DNA of 64,000 nt from Conus ventricosus (Eukaryota; Mollusca; Gastropoda; Neogastropoda; Conidae): assembly GCA_018398815.1 (NCBI GenBank), contig CM031595.1, forward strand, positions 50,705,489-50,769,488, read 5' to 3'. Below the pieces are notes generated by a model. That model was not told the DNA's origin and made no database searches. It saw only the letters and a list, made by a program, of their open reading frames with translations. Positions 22,923-36,184 of this stretch are shown here, piece after piece (the first letter of the stretch is position 1; each line of letters starts with the position of its first letter). Both the position numbers and the translations under genes were made by a program.

Positions 22923-24399
22923 CAGACCTTCCAACCGTCCCGTTCCCACCGTATTTTCGTACGGAGAAGAAGAAAAATACGGAAAATACGATCGACTGTA
23001 AATCAATACGGAGATAAAATCTCCCAAAAATAAGCTCGAGAATGAAATGAAATGAACCCGGCCCTTACGGAGAGAAGAAGAAGAATGGCATAATAAAACC
23101 GTTCCAGTCGTGTGTTTCGACTACACAGACACTGGTCGAGAGAGACAGAGAGAGAGAAGGGAAGGGAAGGCTTGGCTTGTGTGCGACGAACATCGCAATG
23201 GAATGGCTCAGTCGTGTGTTTCGACTACACAGACACTGGTTGAGAGAGACAGAGAGAGAGAAGGGAAAGGAAGGCTTGGCTTGTGTGCGACGAACATGGC
23301 AATGGAATGGCTATTTTTAGCCTCTGCCTGCCTCAACATCGACCATCGACCAATCGCGTTAGCTGTTGCGTTAAGCTATTCCAACTTTTGTCCAATCAAC
23401 GAAACTTTTGAGTTGCTTCTGCTTTCCGTTGAAAGTTCTACTATCCAGAGATTGTCCAAGTTTAATCGAGGGGGGAAAAATGGAGAAAACTTTGCAAAAG
23501 CGGAAAATCGAGGAGTCAACGGCATCAGGCAGTGGAGGAAAAAAGCAACAGAAACGAGATCAGCACTTCCTGAAGTCGTACACTAAGACGTACCCGTGCA
23601 TAGTGGAATCCAAAGTTGGATCAACTTTTGCCAGATGCACGGTGTGCGATTTCGACTTTGTAATTAGTGCCGGTGGCGCCAACGATGTTGGCAGGCACGT
23701 GAAGTCGGCAAGACATACGAAAAAAGGAGCAGCTCTGGTGCAATCGTCCAAAGTTACCAATTTTTTCGACTCTGTCTCTTCCAAAGACAAATGTGATGAG
23801 CAGGATGTGATTCGTGCTGAAATCCTGTTCACTCACTTCCTCGTGGAGCACATTCCACTGAGTGCTTCCGACCATGCTGGGCCCTTGTTCAGAGCTATGT
23901 TTCCAGGCAATAAAATTGCCGAAAGCTATGCCTATGAAGTAGTATTATTGTGACACTGAAACTGAATGGATTATTTGTGCAACAAAGACTGACCTTCCCT
24001 GTGACTAAACCAGAAACTGAAGCTGAATGGATTACTTGTACAACATTAATCTACAATTAGGTAGGCCTACTCCTTTGCTTGTATGTTTGTGTTTTTGTGC
24101 GACATCATGTTTTCCCCCTGTGTATCTCTTCTGTGTGTCTGTATGACTGCTAGTGAACCATGGTTCTTTTATAATGATTTTTAGCTATAATTTTAATAAT
24201 GTCTGTGTATGTTGTGTGTACATGTACATTATACTATATGCAGGGGTTATGTTTATAGGTTTTTTTTCTCATTTAAATAATATAATAAATATCTAACATG
24301 ATTATGCCGTGCATGCGATGAAAATACTGGCAACTGCTTGAAAATACTGAGAACAGTTGCAAAAGATACTGACAAGCCATTTAGGTATTGGAAGGTCTG
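22923..24399 (+). mobile_element. Non-autonomous hAT-like element in LINE ORF1
   Basis: The ends are CAGACCTTCCAA and its inverse TTGGAAGGTCTG. The 6-bp duplication GTCTGC lies on each side (22917-22922 and 24400-24405). Inside are a 104-bp tandem duplication (23105-23312) and an intact zinc-finger frame (23480-23953). No transposase core is present. It shares the CAGACCT end with the elements at 29960 and 34909. Confidence 0.9.
23480..23953 (+). CDS. 157-aa zinc-finger protein of a hAT-like element (transposase N-terminus only)
   Basis: The frame is unbroken from MEKTLQKRKIEESTAS to a TGA. Residues ~28-75 form a hAT-type finger: YPCIVESKVGSTFARCTVCD, then GRHVKSARH (C-x2-C and H-x5-H). A linker (KVTNFFDSVSS) follows, then the start of the DUF4371 region (RAEILFTHFLVEHIPLSASD, HAGPLFRAMFPGNKIAESY), where it ends. 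The catalytic domain is gone. Such a product could still bind element ends. Expression is unproven. It is one of the few unbroken frames in this stack. Confidence 0.7.
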   Translation: MEKTLQKRKIEESTASGSGGKKQQKRDQHFLKSYTKTYPCIVESKVGSTFARCTVCDFDFVISAGGANDVGRHVKSARHTKKGAALVQSSKVTNFFDSVSSKDKCDEQDVIRAEILFTHFLVEHIPLSASDHAGPLFRAMFPGNKIAESYAYEVVLL

Positions 24400-24773
24400 G
24401 TCTGCTGTCAGACTGATGACTTTACGTTTTCGAAGACACTGCAATGAAGAACTGTCAACTCTGGTGGAAGCAGGTCCACCACCTTCCAACCCAAAGTGAA
24501 TGCCCCTGGTGGAGGCAAAAAATCCGCCACCCCTCAGACTGCCCAGCAGTCTACAACATCTGCTGCTGGGCAGATTAAAAAAACCAGCAATCCCCCCTCG
24601 AACTCCTCTGTCCAGTGCCCGTGCGGGCAAAGGAGTTCAACCAGTGTGGAGATGGTGGAGATGAGGAAGAAACCTCCACCGTCTCCCAAATCCAGACCTT
24701 CTTCACCTGTTGGCAAGTCTGCCAGCAGGTCTGTAGACCAACACAGTCCAGTGAAACTAAATAACAAATTCAC

Positions 24774-27237
24774 AAGACCAACTGTGAAATGCAATATTGA
24801 AGATTTGGTGAATAAGATACCGAAATTAACAGAAGAACAGACTAAATCATTCCAAGGTGAAATAACAATAGAAGAAGCAGGGATTGCATTGAAAAATATG
24901 AAGAATGGAAAAAGCCCTGGATCGGATGGGTTTGGAGCTGAGTTTTTCAAATGTTTTTGGAAACAAATTGGTGTGTTTGTAACCCGAGCTTTAAATGAAA
25001 GTTTTAGAGAAGGTGAACTATCAAACACCCAGAAAGAAGGTATTATAATTTGTATACCCAAAGAAGGTAAAACAAAAGAATATGTAAAAAACTGGAGACC
25101 TATTTCACTTTTAAACCTTATATACAAAATTGGCTCGACTTGTATTGCCAATAGAATTAAAAAAGTTCTCCCATCACTGATTAGTGAAGACCAGACAGGA
25201 TATGTCCCAAATAGATACATAGGTAGTAACATTAGGTTAATTTATGACATAATACACCATCTTAACATAAAAATATCCCAGGGATGCTAATTAATTTAGA
25301 TTTCGAAAAGGCGTTCGACTCGTTAGATTATGATTTTATGCACAAAGTGCTAGAGGCTGTAGGTCTAGGTAAAGATATTGTAAATGATAGAAGTATTCTA
25401 CAAAAACATTAAGTCTACTGTTATCGTAAATGGCCAAACATCATCATGGTTCACAATAGAAAGGGGTTGTAGGCAAGGAGATCCAGTCTCACCATATATC
25501 TTCGTATTATGTGCAGAAATATTATCCATAATGATCAAAGAAGAAAATAGTATTGAAGGTATACAAATCGGGGAGAAACAACACAAGATATCACAATTTG
25601 CTGATGACACTCAACTGATGAACACAGGGAATAAGGAATCATTTGAAAAATCTATCGAGATTCTTGATAGGTTGGGAAAACATCAGGTTTATTCTTAACA
25701 AAGAGAGAAGACACAAGTAATTTGGCTTGGAAGACAAAAGCATAGTGAAAACAGATATATGGAACATTTAAAGATGATCTGGAATCCAAAAGAATTCAAA
25801 ATATTAGGATTTGGTTTACTCAGGACTTAACACACATGGAAAAAAGAAACTACAAAGATAGAATGATAGAAGTGAAGGCACTATTTAAAATTTGGCTTCC
25901 CTTAGGAAGAATTGCTGTCTTGAAATCATTAATTCTGTCAAAACTAATTTACCTATGGTTGATGCTTCCAAATCCACCTGACACATTTGTTAAAGAATTA
26001 CAGACTTATGCTACTGGTTTGTATGGAATAAAAACAAGATAGAATTAGTCGAAAAAAAAAAAGTTATTAAAGATGTACAGGATGGTGGGTTGAATCTACC
26101 TGACATAAATGCTCTCATCACTGCATTAAAAATTAACATGGATAAAAAGACTGAGACAAACAACACACAGATGGAGAGACATGTTGATTTTTTCATACCC
26201 AATTATGAGAATATTGAGAAATACTCTCCAAATCATCTGTGCAACACCACTCAAGACATGTTTTCTGGAAACATGTATTCATGTCATATAAGCAGTTCTA
26301 CTACAAAATAAAACCAGAAAATGCTAGAGAGCTACTTGCAGAACCAATTCTTTACAATGAACATATCAAAATAGGAATAAACTGTTTAAAACACAAAACC
26401 TGGAACAACAGAAATGTATTTAGAGTATCTGATTTTTTCAAAGCCAATGGAGATTCACTATCCCATGAGGAATTCAGAACAAAGTATAACATTAAAATAG
26501 ATTTTCTATCTTATGGTGGATGCATATTATCCATTAAAAAATACATCGGAGAACAAGGGTTTTGAGATCAGATAAAAGATAACATTGAAGCAGAAGTCAA
26601 CACAGCTCTAAAGAAATATATTCTGTAGATAAGGTTCCAAAGCTTATTACAGAATTATAGTAAAAGATAACTGGGAACCAAACTGTTGTGCAAAATGGAC
26701 GGAGAAGCTAAATCGGCAGATACCTTGGAAGAAATGCTTTAGAAAAGTTCATCAGATTAAGGATATTAAGCTAAAATGGATGCAAATAAGAATAGTGCAT
26801 CGAATAATTGCAACAAATGTAGTTCTGAAGGAAATGGGGATAGTAGAAAGTTATAACTGTAGTTTCTGTGAAGAGGAAAAAGACAGCATGAACATATGTT
26901 TTGGAGATGCATGCATGTCAATGAATTCTGGAAATCATTGCAAGAATTAATAAAAGGAAAGTGTTTAATAGCAAATAATCTGTCTTTGACTGAAAACATA
27001 ATAATATTTGGAGCAGATGACAATTCCACAACTGATACAACATTCGATCTTATAATTCTGATAGCCAAACACTACATTTTTAGCTGTAAAATAAACAAAT
27101 GTAAGCCTTTATTAACAGTATTTCTAAAAATACTAAAGAGAAGATATATTCTTGAAAAATACATAGCAATTGTGCAATTGAATATGCCAAAATTTAACGC
27201 TAACTGGATTAATTATGAAGTATTATTTGATAATTAG
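24774..27237 (+). pseudogene. L1/Tx1-like reverse transcriptase (endonuclease missing)
   Basis: Motifs in order: KNMKNGKSPGSDGFGAEFF, then VKNWRPISLLNLIYKI, INLDFEKAFDSLD, GCRQGDPVSPYIF, and the catalytic FADD at 25597-25608. A thumb part follows (EFKILG, AVLKSLILSKLIYLW). Near the end is a Cys/His module, CSFCEEEKDS..HMFWRC..VNEFW, usual at the C-terminus of L1-like proteins. Frame breaks lie near 25280, 25385, 25690, 26040 and 26250, so it is dead. No EN domain is present because of 5' truncation. Confidence 0.88.
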
Positions 27238-27639
27238 AATTATAGGATGCCTGGATTTAATATGTGCATGTGTATGTGTATCAATTAAAACAAAAGAAGA
27301 GAGAAAGTGGGGTGGGTGGGGAGGGGAGGGGGTGTAAATGGAGTGAGTGGCTGCGTGGTTTGCCATTATGTGTTTGTAGTTTATAAGAACTCAGAGGGAT
27401 TGTGTCTAGGATTTTTGTTTGTGCATGTGTTTGTATATCCAAACAACAGCAGCAACAAAAAAGAAAAAAAAACTTCCTCGGCATCATTGAAACTCTCTCT
27501 CAATTCCATTCAACCACAAAAAAAAGACAATCAGTCTAATATGTTTCACGGATCATTTGCTACAATATTGTCAAACATGTACAAATATGATTAATAACAA
27601 AAAATATGTAGTAATTTGTTTAAAAAAAAAAAAAAAAAA
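24774..27639 (+). mobile_element. 5'-truncated L1/Tx1-like LINE in LINE ORF1
   Basis: The insert starts just before the fingers of a reverse transcriptase and ends in an A-run of about 19 bases (27622-27642). AAATTCAC occurs on both sides (24766-24773 and 27640-27647; the A part overlaps the tail). Truncated 5' end, A tail and short duplication are marks of target-primed reverse transcription. The sequence is AT-rich, unlike the host LINE. Confidence 0.92.
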
Positions 27640-28088
27640 AAATTCACTCCATTGGAAGCAGATGTTGAGGAGGAGATGACCTGGGCCTGTATGCACGTCA
27701 AACCCGATTAGCTTATTCGCGTTTAGGGCTTAAACGCGGTTAGCTATTCGGAGCTTAAACGCGGATAGCCCCTCTCCGGTTTTGGTATGCACGACGCCCT
27801 ATTCGCGATTGAATAGCTCTCCGCGTTTACAGGGCAGGAAACGGCGCTCTATTTATAGATTCTTGGCAAAACCGGGGTGCAGCAGGCACTGCTTTCGGTT
27901 TAGTCATACCCTCTTCGTGGAACTTCCGCTGGTACGTGCTTCGTCGGTTTTCACGCAAGATTCTTGAATCATGCACACTCCTGGCCACTTTGCGACACAA
28001 TTGATGAATACAAGGTCTGCATTGCAGATTACCTGAAACCAAATTGACCCCAAAATTCATTTACACTGAATTATAAAAAAAAAATCAC

Positions 28089-29203
<1,115 letters not shown>

Positions 29204-29207
<4 letters not shown>

Positions 29208-29323
29208 TTCGGAACAGTTTCTAGGTCATCGTACAGGTCAAACGGATTCTTTCTGTCACGAAAGATGCGGTTTCGTCGCAATTGCCGTCGCTGTCTCACT
29301 TGGAAAAACATCAATGCAGCCAT
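29204..29323 (-). pseudogene. Harbinger-like transposase N-terminal fragment
   Basis: From ATG at 29323 it reads MAALMFFQVRQRRQLRRNRI then FRDRKNPFDLYDDLE. The Arg-rich stretch followed by FR.R.NP.D..DD.E is the usual opening of PIF/Harbinger (HARBI1-type) transposases. It runs straight into a CA array after ETVPKG, so the rest of the gene has been replaced by repeats. Confidence 0.6.
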
Positions 29324-29959
29324 ATTTATCCGCGTTTAGGCTCGCTATCGGACCCCCGAGGCACCGATAACTTTATCCGCGTTTAGCCGAGTCGGATAGC
29401 TTATGCGGTCTGACGTGCATACCAAAATCTGCCGCCTATCCACCGAATAGGCGCTATTCGCGGACAGCCCTCTATCCGGATCGACGTGCATACAGGCCCT
29501 GATCTCTCTCCTTTTCGCCCTCTGCACCATGGATAGTACAATATTCCATTGGAATATCCGTGGACTAAATTCCAACTTCGAGGAGCTGCAGCTTCTGTGT
29601 CAATCTATAAAACCTTCCGTCGTGGCTCTTCAGGAAACTCAAATTCAAAGCCAGAAGACCTTTACTCTTTCTGGCTTTAATATTCTTTCAAAACCTGCAC
29701 AACCATCCACGTTGGGATTGTCGGGCGGTGTTGCCCTTCTCCTACACAAAACTTTGTTGTATAGTCCTGTCGCTCTGTCTACCTCCCTTCAGGCTGTAGC
29801 TGCGAGAGTCACTCTCCACAAGACTGTGACAGTCTGTTCCCTTTATCTCCCACCTTCTGTCCCGGTTTGTCGTCAGAACCTTGTCAGTCTGATAAGAGAA
29901 CTTCCTCGACCTTTTTTGCTGTTGGGTGACTTTAACGGTCACAATCCTCTTTGGGGTAG

Positions 29960-31220
29960 CAGACCTGTGCACTTTACGATTTTTGCGTATAATCTCTCGA
30001 AATTTAATACAGCTATACGATTGTACGTTTCAAAACCAAATTGTACGAAATTTTGATGAACGAGCTTACGAAAATGCGCTGAACACGTAATCCGGCCGAG
30101 TCCAAGAGTCTGGTCCAACTTTTAAAAGTTCCGATGGCGCATGCGTACTTCCTGCCTCTATGAATGCATCAACATTGCTTCTCACTCGGCTTCAACTCGC
30201 GCGCATGAAACAGACAACGAAAATTCAGATTCATTGGTAGAAGCTGTGATCCAAAAGAAAAAGAAATATGAACAGAAGTACAAACCAGCGTATCATACTA
30301 TTTTCAAGTTCATGACTGCGTCAAAGAAGGGCGATACGTTCGCACACAGCACCACGTGTAACTTGTCAAATCGCGATTGCTACAGTGGTCGCTTTGACAT
30401 TCAGCGGCACATCGGTAGCAAAAGCCACAAGGGAAACAGTGATTCTGGAAAACGGTAGGCAATGAACATTCAAAGCTTTTTTGTGAAGTCGAGTTCTGCA
30501 GGCACTTCTGATGAGAGACTGAAACATCAGACTACTCACGGAGAGGGACAAAAAGCTCCAACCCCCCCCCCCCCCTTCCCACCCCCCCCACCCACCCCCG
30601 GCCCCAAAGGAGCACACTGTCCAGTGAAATTCTTGAAAGTCTTCTCATCCTGAAGAAGGCTGACTGTTCTTTAATAGATGCAGTTCATGGCCTTTCAGCT
30701 GACAATTTAAAGGTCCGGAGCTGGAATCACCAAAGTCTGAGTTCACATCATAATTGTTATGCTCTTCAGAAAGACTGGTTAGCTTATCAACAGTGAAAAA
30801 GTGCCCATAGTAGCATATGAAAGAAATAGATTACTTCAAGATTTTTTTTTTCCAGTTATGTCCATCAGTACAGTAAAAAGTGAAGAGAGAGTTATTTTAA
30901 AGTGTTATAAAAGAAAATTCACATCAGTTAATGTTCTTGTTAATTTCCTGAGCAAAGGCTTTTGCCCATCAGAGGATACTGGCAAGGAACTTGGATTAGT
31001 TTGACAATCATTGATTGTTAAAGAAGCCAATTTAATGCATTTCATGAAAATACATCTTTTATACTAATAAATTTTCAGTGTTTCTAATGTCTGGAATGCA
31101 TTCAGTATTGTTTCCTACGCAGCTACTTTGCGCTGCAAAAGCTTACACATTTTACACACAATTGTACACATTTTTGACCCAAAACCTACACATAGAATTT
31201 CTGAGGGGTAACCAGGTCTG
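29960..31220 (+). mobile_element. Non-autonomous hAT-like element in the LINE endonuclease domain (copy A)
   Basis: The ends are CAGACCTG and its inverse CAGGTCTG. The 6-bp duplication GGGTAG lies on both sides (29954-29959 and 31221-31226). Taking out the insert joins LWGS to VSTSSRG of the LINE endonuclease in frame. It is 1261 bp and alignable end to end with the element at 34909. It holds a zinc-finger frame at 30141-30458 and a C-rich run near 30560-30600. Confidence 0.93.
30141..30458 (+). CDS. hAT-like zinc-finger fragment (copy A)
   Basis: A 105-codon frame reads KKKKYEQKYKPAYHTIFKF, then a finger-like stretch TTCNLSNRDC, then SGRFDIQRHIGSKSHKG (the H-x4-H half). It matches the N-terminal DNA-binding module of DUF4371-type hAT transposases. 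After a stop the linker MNIQSFFVKSSSAGTS follows, then the coding capacity ends. Fragmentary and probably inert. Confidence 0.45.
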   Translation: MRTSCLYECINIASHSASTRAHETDNENSDSLVEAVIQKKKKYEQKYKPAYHTIFKFMTASKKGDTFAHSTTCNLSNRDCYSGRFDIQRHIGSKSHKGNSDSGKR

Positions 31221-34200
31221 GGGTAGTGTCAGTACGTCATCCAGAGGTCTGCTAATTGAGGATGTCCTTTCGGATTTAGATTTGTGTTGTCTGAACGACG
31301 GATCTGCAACTTACCTCCACTCTTCCACAGGTTCACTTTCGTGTTTAGATTTGTCGGTTTGTGACCCCTCGCTGGTCCTGGACTATGAGTGGTCTGTCCA
31401 TGACGATCTGCACGGAAGTGACCATTTCCCTGTCCTTCTACAACCCGTCATAACTGAACACGTCTCTGTCTCTCAACATCTAAATTATAAGAAAGCAAAC
31501 TGGGATCTATTTGCAGCCACTGTTTCTAAAGAATTCCAGGACACTGATTTTCTTCAGAGTCCGGACCCAGCTGAATCTCTGACTAACACTGTTATCAAAT
31601 GTGCTAAAGCCTGTATTCCAGTGTCTTCCGATAAACTTCAAATGCCAAAAACACCCTGGTTCGATTCAGACTGTCAACAAATTTCCAAAGTTCGAAAACG
31701 GGCTCAGCGTCGGGTATACCAACGACCTTCGGGTCCCAACGCTCGAGCCCATCAGAAACTCCGTGCTAAATCGAGATACACTTTTAAAATCAGTAAACGT
31801 CGGTCCTGGAGAAGCTTCTGCTCCAGGCTGACATCAAAAACTTCCAAGAAAAAAGTGTGGAACATCATTAAGAAAATCAAAGGGAAGAACACCTGTCCCA
31901 CTGTGAACCATCTCAAGTTTTCGGATTCTTTAATAACAGAGAAGAAAGCAGTTGCTAATCTGCTTGCTTCAACCATTGAAAAGAATTCCTCCTCTTCTAA
32001 CAAATCAGCCACTTTTGTCAAAAACAAAGCCCTAAAAGAAAAATCACCCTGCAACTTTTCGTCCGACAACATGGAAGACTACAATCTTCCTTTCACGTTA
32101 AACGAGCTGAAATCTGCCTTACTTTCTTGCAGCGATTCCTCTCCAGGTATAGATGAAATCCATTATCAACTGTTGAAACATCTTCCACAAATAGGTCTGA
32201 ACATCCTGCTACAGGTATACAACCAAGTGTGGACTACTGGTTTCTTTCCACCTTCTTGGCGAAAAGCCCTCATTATTCCAATTCCCAAACCTGGAAAAGA
32301 TCTTTCTAATCCATCAAACTACCGTCCCATAGCTTTGACCAGCTGTGTTTGTAAATTGATGGAGAAAATGGTCAATGCTAGGCTCATGTGGAAACTTGAA
32401 ACCGATGGCCTTTTGGCGAAAGAACAGTGTGGTTTCCGCAAACATCGGACTACCGTTGACCATTTGATTCGTCTGGAATCTACACTTCGGAACGCTTTTT
32501 TGAACAGACAGCATGCAGTGGCAATTTTCTTTGACTTAGAGAAGGCCTACGATACCACCTGGAAGTCGGGGATACTTCATGATCTCCACGATCTGGGTTT
32601 TCGAGGTCATCTTCCGCTTTTTATTCAAAATTTTTTGGCAGAACGACAGTTTCAGGTCCGGGTTGGCACCACTCTCTCTGATGTCCACGAGCAGGAGTTG
32701 GGTGTTCCACAGGGGAGCATACTGTCTCCTGCCCTCTTTAGTATTAAAATCAACAACATTGTTCAATCAGTTCAGCAGGGTTCAGACTGCTCATTGTTTG
32801 TGGACGATTTTGCTGTCTACGCAACTGGAAGCCTGTACCCGAGTGTCCAGCGCAGGCTCCAGCTTTGCGTAGATAAAATCCATCAGTGGGCGGATGAAAA
32901 CGGTTTCACCTTTTCTGCTACAAAAACGCAGTGTATTCACTTCCATAATTTCCGTCAGTTTTTTCCAGATCCTGAACTTCAAGTAGGGAAATCTCCCATT
33001 CCAGCTGTTAAAGAGGCCAAATTTCTGGGAGTCATTTTTGACCAGAAACTTAACTTTCTCAGCCACATCAAAAACCTCAAAACTGCTTGCCAGAAAGCAC
33101 TGAATATTCTGCGGGTCGTAGCGCACACCGACGGGGGCGCTGATAAGAAAACTTTGCTGCACCTCTACAGAGCCCTGGTCCGTTCCAAACTGGACTACGG
33201 TTGTGCTGTGTACGGCTCCGCAAGATCGTCTTACCTCAAACTCTTGGACCCTATCCACCATCAAGGGCTTCGTCTCTGTCTTGGAGCGTTCCGCACCACC
33301 CCTGTGTACAGCCTGTACGCAGAGGTGAACCTTCACTGTCCAACCGCAGGCTGAAACTGTCTTTGATTTATTATATTCGACTGTTCTCAGAACCAGACAA
33401 CCCTGCCTATGACTGTGTCTTTGACCCTCCGTTCCAAAGTAAGTTTGAAAACAACCCTAAATGTATTCCGCCGTTTGGTCTTCGTATGCAGCCTCATGTG
33501 CGGAATGCAGGTCTAGACCTGGGAGTAGTTTCCGATTTTTCCAAGTTTCCGGAAACAACCTCCGTGGACCTTTTTCACACAGAGATTCGTTTCGATCTTG
33601 CAGCTTTTCGCAAAGAGTCTACCAGCTCTCTGGGTACAAGGCATTGTATGCTGACCTCTGTTCGAAATTCCCATCCTGTCAAAAAGTTTTCACTGACGGT
33701 TCCAAGTCTGAAGATGGAGTGGCCTGTGCAGCCTACTGCCCTGGGCTCCTTCTCAGATACTGTTGGAACATATTCATTCCGATGCTTCTGTCTATTCTGC
33801 TGAACTTACCGCTTTGGTTTTGGCTTTGAAGATAATCTCGCATTCTTCGAAGAGGGACTTTCTGGTTCTGTCGGATTCGCTGTCAGCTTTGGAGGCCATA
33901 GCTGGCCGCAACCTTCAGCATCCAGAACTTTTACTTTTTTTTTAACTTTTTAGCAAGTTGAAGGCGGACGGTTACAACATTACTCTTGCTTGGGTTCCTG
34001 GTCATGTTGGCATCGGTGGAACGAAATGGTTGATCGTTTAGCCAAGAACGCCACAAGAGAGAAACTGTCCAACGTTTATATCCCCTGCTCAGATGTGAAA
34101 CCCAAAATTAACGATTATGTGAGAGACCTCTGGCAGGAGGATTGGAACACACCACGAGTAACAAACTCTTTCAGATCCGTCCAAACCTTAAGGACTTCCT

Positions 34201-34693
34201 CCCATCTACGTCGGAGTCATAAAGAGGAAACGGTTCTGTGCCGGCTGCACACCGGCCATTCGTATTTTACCCATTCTTACCTTTTAAAGACTGAAGAAGC
34301 TCCGTGGTGTATTCCATGTCATGCACCACTCACAATGAAACATGTTCTTTTAGAGTGTTGGGACTTGCACGATGTGAGACACAAACATTTTACAGCGGAG
34401 TCCATGAAGATCCTGTTCAGGGATGTCCCGCCTGATGTGATCCTTGAGTTTTTGAGAAAGATTAACATTTTTCATCTGATTTAAGATTTTACGGAAGAAA
34501 GATTTTTAACGAAGTTTCTGGTACGTTTCTAGACGATGTCATTTAATGAGATGTGTGAAAGTTGTTTTTTTTTTTTTTTTTTTTTTTTTAAATGACTGGT
34601 GAGTTGATTTTGACGTGGTGACAGCCCTGATGTGGCCCTTTGCGGTCGGCTGGGCTATAAGCAACATTATCTTATCGTATCTTGCGATAACAA

Positions 34694-34908
34694 TGGTCCT
34701 AATGGACACAATGCTGGGATCTCCTCATCTTGTTCGACCGGTGATTCTAATGCGCCACAGATGAGTGACCTATCCAGTGTCCCTATTCACCATGGTCCCC
34801 ATCTTTTTCCTGATGCAAAAATGGGGAGTTTGTTACCACACTTTGTTGGAATAATTATATTGAGCATGTCAAACTCTAATTCTTTACCATCTATAATCGC
34901 TAGTATTA
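34694..34908. other. Original flank between the LINE and hAT copy B
   Basis: About 215 bp of sequence that carried the LINE target on its left and the hAT target GTATTA on its right. No gene seen. Confidence 0.6.
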
Positions 34909-36178
34909 CAGACCTGTGCACTGTACGATTTTTGCGTATAATCTCACGAAATTCAATACAGCTATACGATTGTACATTTGAAAACCAAGTTGTACGAAAT
35001 TTTGATCGCAGAGCTCACAAAAATGCGCTAAACACGTAATCCGGCCGAGCCCAAGAGTCTGGTTCAACTTTCAAAAGTTCCCATGGCGCATGCGCATTTC
35101 CTTCCTCTGTGAATGCATATCAACATGGCTTCTCGTTCAGCTTCAACTTGCGCCTATGAAACAGACAACGAAAATTCAGACTAGTGGTGGAAGCTGTGGT
35201 AAAAAAGAAAAAGAAATATGAACAGAAGCACAAACCAGCATATCATACAATTTTCAAGTTCATTACTGCGTCAAAGAAGGGCAATAGGTTCGCACACGGC
35301 ACCACAAATTTATCTCGATTGCTCACAGTGGTCGTTTTGACATTCAGCGGCACATCGATAGCAAAAGTCACAAGGGGAATGGTGATTCTGGAAAGCGGTA
35401 GGCTATGAAAATTCAGAGTTATTTTGTGAAGTGGAGTTCTGCTGGCACTTCTTCTGTTGGGAGAATGGAACATCAAACTACTCGTGCAGAGGGACAAAAA
35501 ACTCCAAAATCCCCAAAGGAGCACACTGTCCAATGAAACTCTTAAAAGTCTTCTCATCCTGAAGAATAATGACTGTTCTTCAATAGATGCAGTTCACAGC
35601 CTCTCAGCTGACAATTTAAAAGAGCTGAAATCACCAAAATCTGAAATAAAAATTCACATCATAATTATTATGGTCTTCAGAAAGACTGCTTAGCTTATCA
35701 ACGGACATGAAAAAGTGCCCATATTCGCATATAAAAGAAAAGATTACATCAAGAATTGTTTTTCCAGTTATGTCCATCAGTATAGTAAAAAGTGAAGAGA
35801 CAGTTATTTAAAAATGTTATTAAATAAATCACATCAGTTAATGTTCTTGTTAATTTTCTGAGCAAAAGCTTTTGCACATTAGAGGACACTGGCAAGAAAC
35901 TCGGATTATTTTGACAGTCATTGATTGTTAATGAAATTAATGCATTTCATGAAAATACACCTTTTATAATAATGAATTTGTTAATGAAATTAATGCATTT
36001 CATGAAAATACACCTTTTATAATAATGAATTTTCAGTGTTTCCAATGTCTTGAACGCATTCAGTATTGTTTCCTAGGCAGTTACTTTGCGCTGCAAAAGC
36101 TTACACATTTTACACACAATTGCACACACTTTTGACCCAAAACCTACACATAGAATTTCTGAGGGGTAAACAGGTCTG
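34909..36178 (+). mobile_element. Non-autonomous hAT-like element (copy B)
   Basis: The same CAGACCTG...CAGGTCTG ends as copy A, with flanks GTATTA (left) and GTATTG (right), a 6-bp duplication with one change. At 1270 bp it aligns with copy A throughout, from GTGCACT.TACGATTTTTGCG to CCTACACATAGAATTTCTGA. Its zinc-finger frame (from about 35184, KKKKYEQKHKPAYHTIFKF) is broken near 35310. A ~55-bp tandem duplication sits near 35930-36035. Confidence 0.93.
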
Positions 36179-36184
36179 GTATTG

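Larger units (their letters stand above)
29529..34484 (+). pseudogene. LINE ORF2: AP endonuclease, reverse transcriptase, RNase H
   Basis: From ATG at 29529 (MDSTIFHWNIRGLNSNFEEL) the endonuclease shows VALQETQ, LLGDFNGHNPLWGS and, after the hAT insertion, HGSDHFPVLL. The reverse transcriptase follows with SCSDSSPGIDEIHY, NYRPIALTSC, IFFDLEKAYDTTW, GVPQGSILSP and the catalytic FVDD at 32797-32808. RNase H keeps VFTDGSKSEDG (about 33687), SAELTALVLAL, LVLSDSLSALEA and WVPGHVGIGG..NEMVDRLAK. A C-terminal C-x2-C..H..C module ends the frame at 34484. Frame breaks near 33340, 33640, 33735, 33940 and 34017 disable it. It would nick and copy into chromosomal DNA. Confidence 0.93.

Noticed and set aside
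22926..24491. 11-bp duplication ACCTTCCAACC as the target site of the first insertion in the LINE
   Set aside because: It gives no inverted ends. Placing the ends at CAGACCTTCCAA (22923) and TTGGAAGGTCTG (24399) gives a 12-bp inverted repeat, a perfect 6-bp duplication (GTCTGC) and LINE coding that continues CCQTDDF. The 11-bp match is partly terminal repeat and partly chance.
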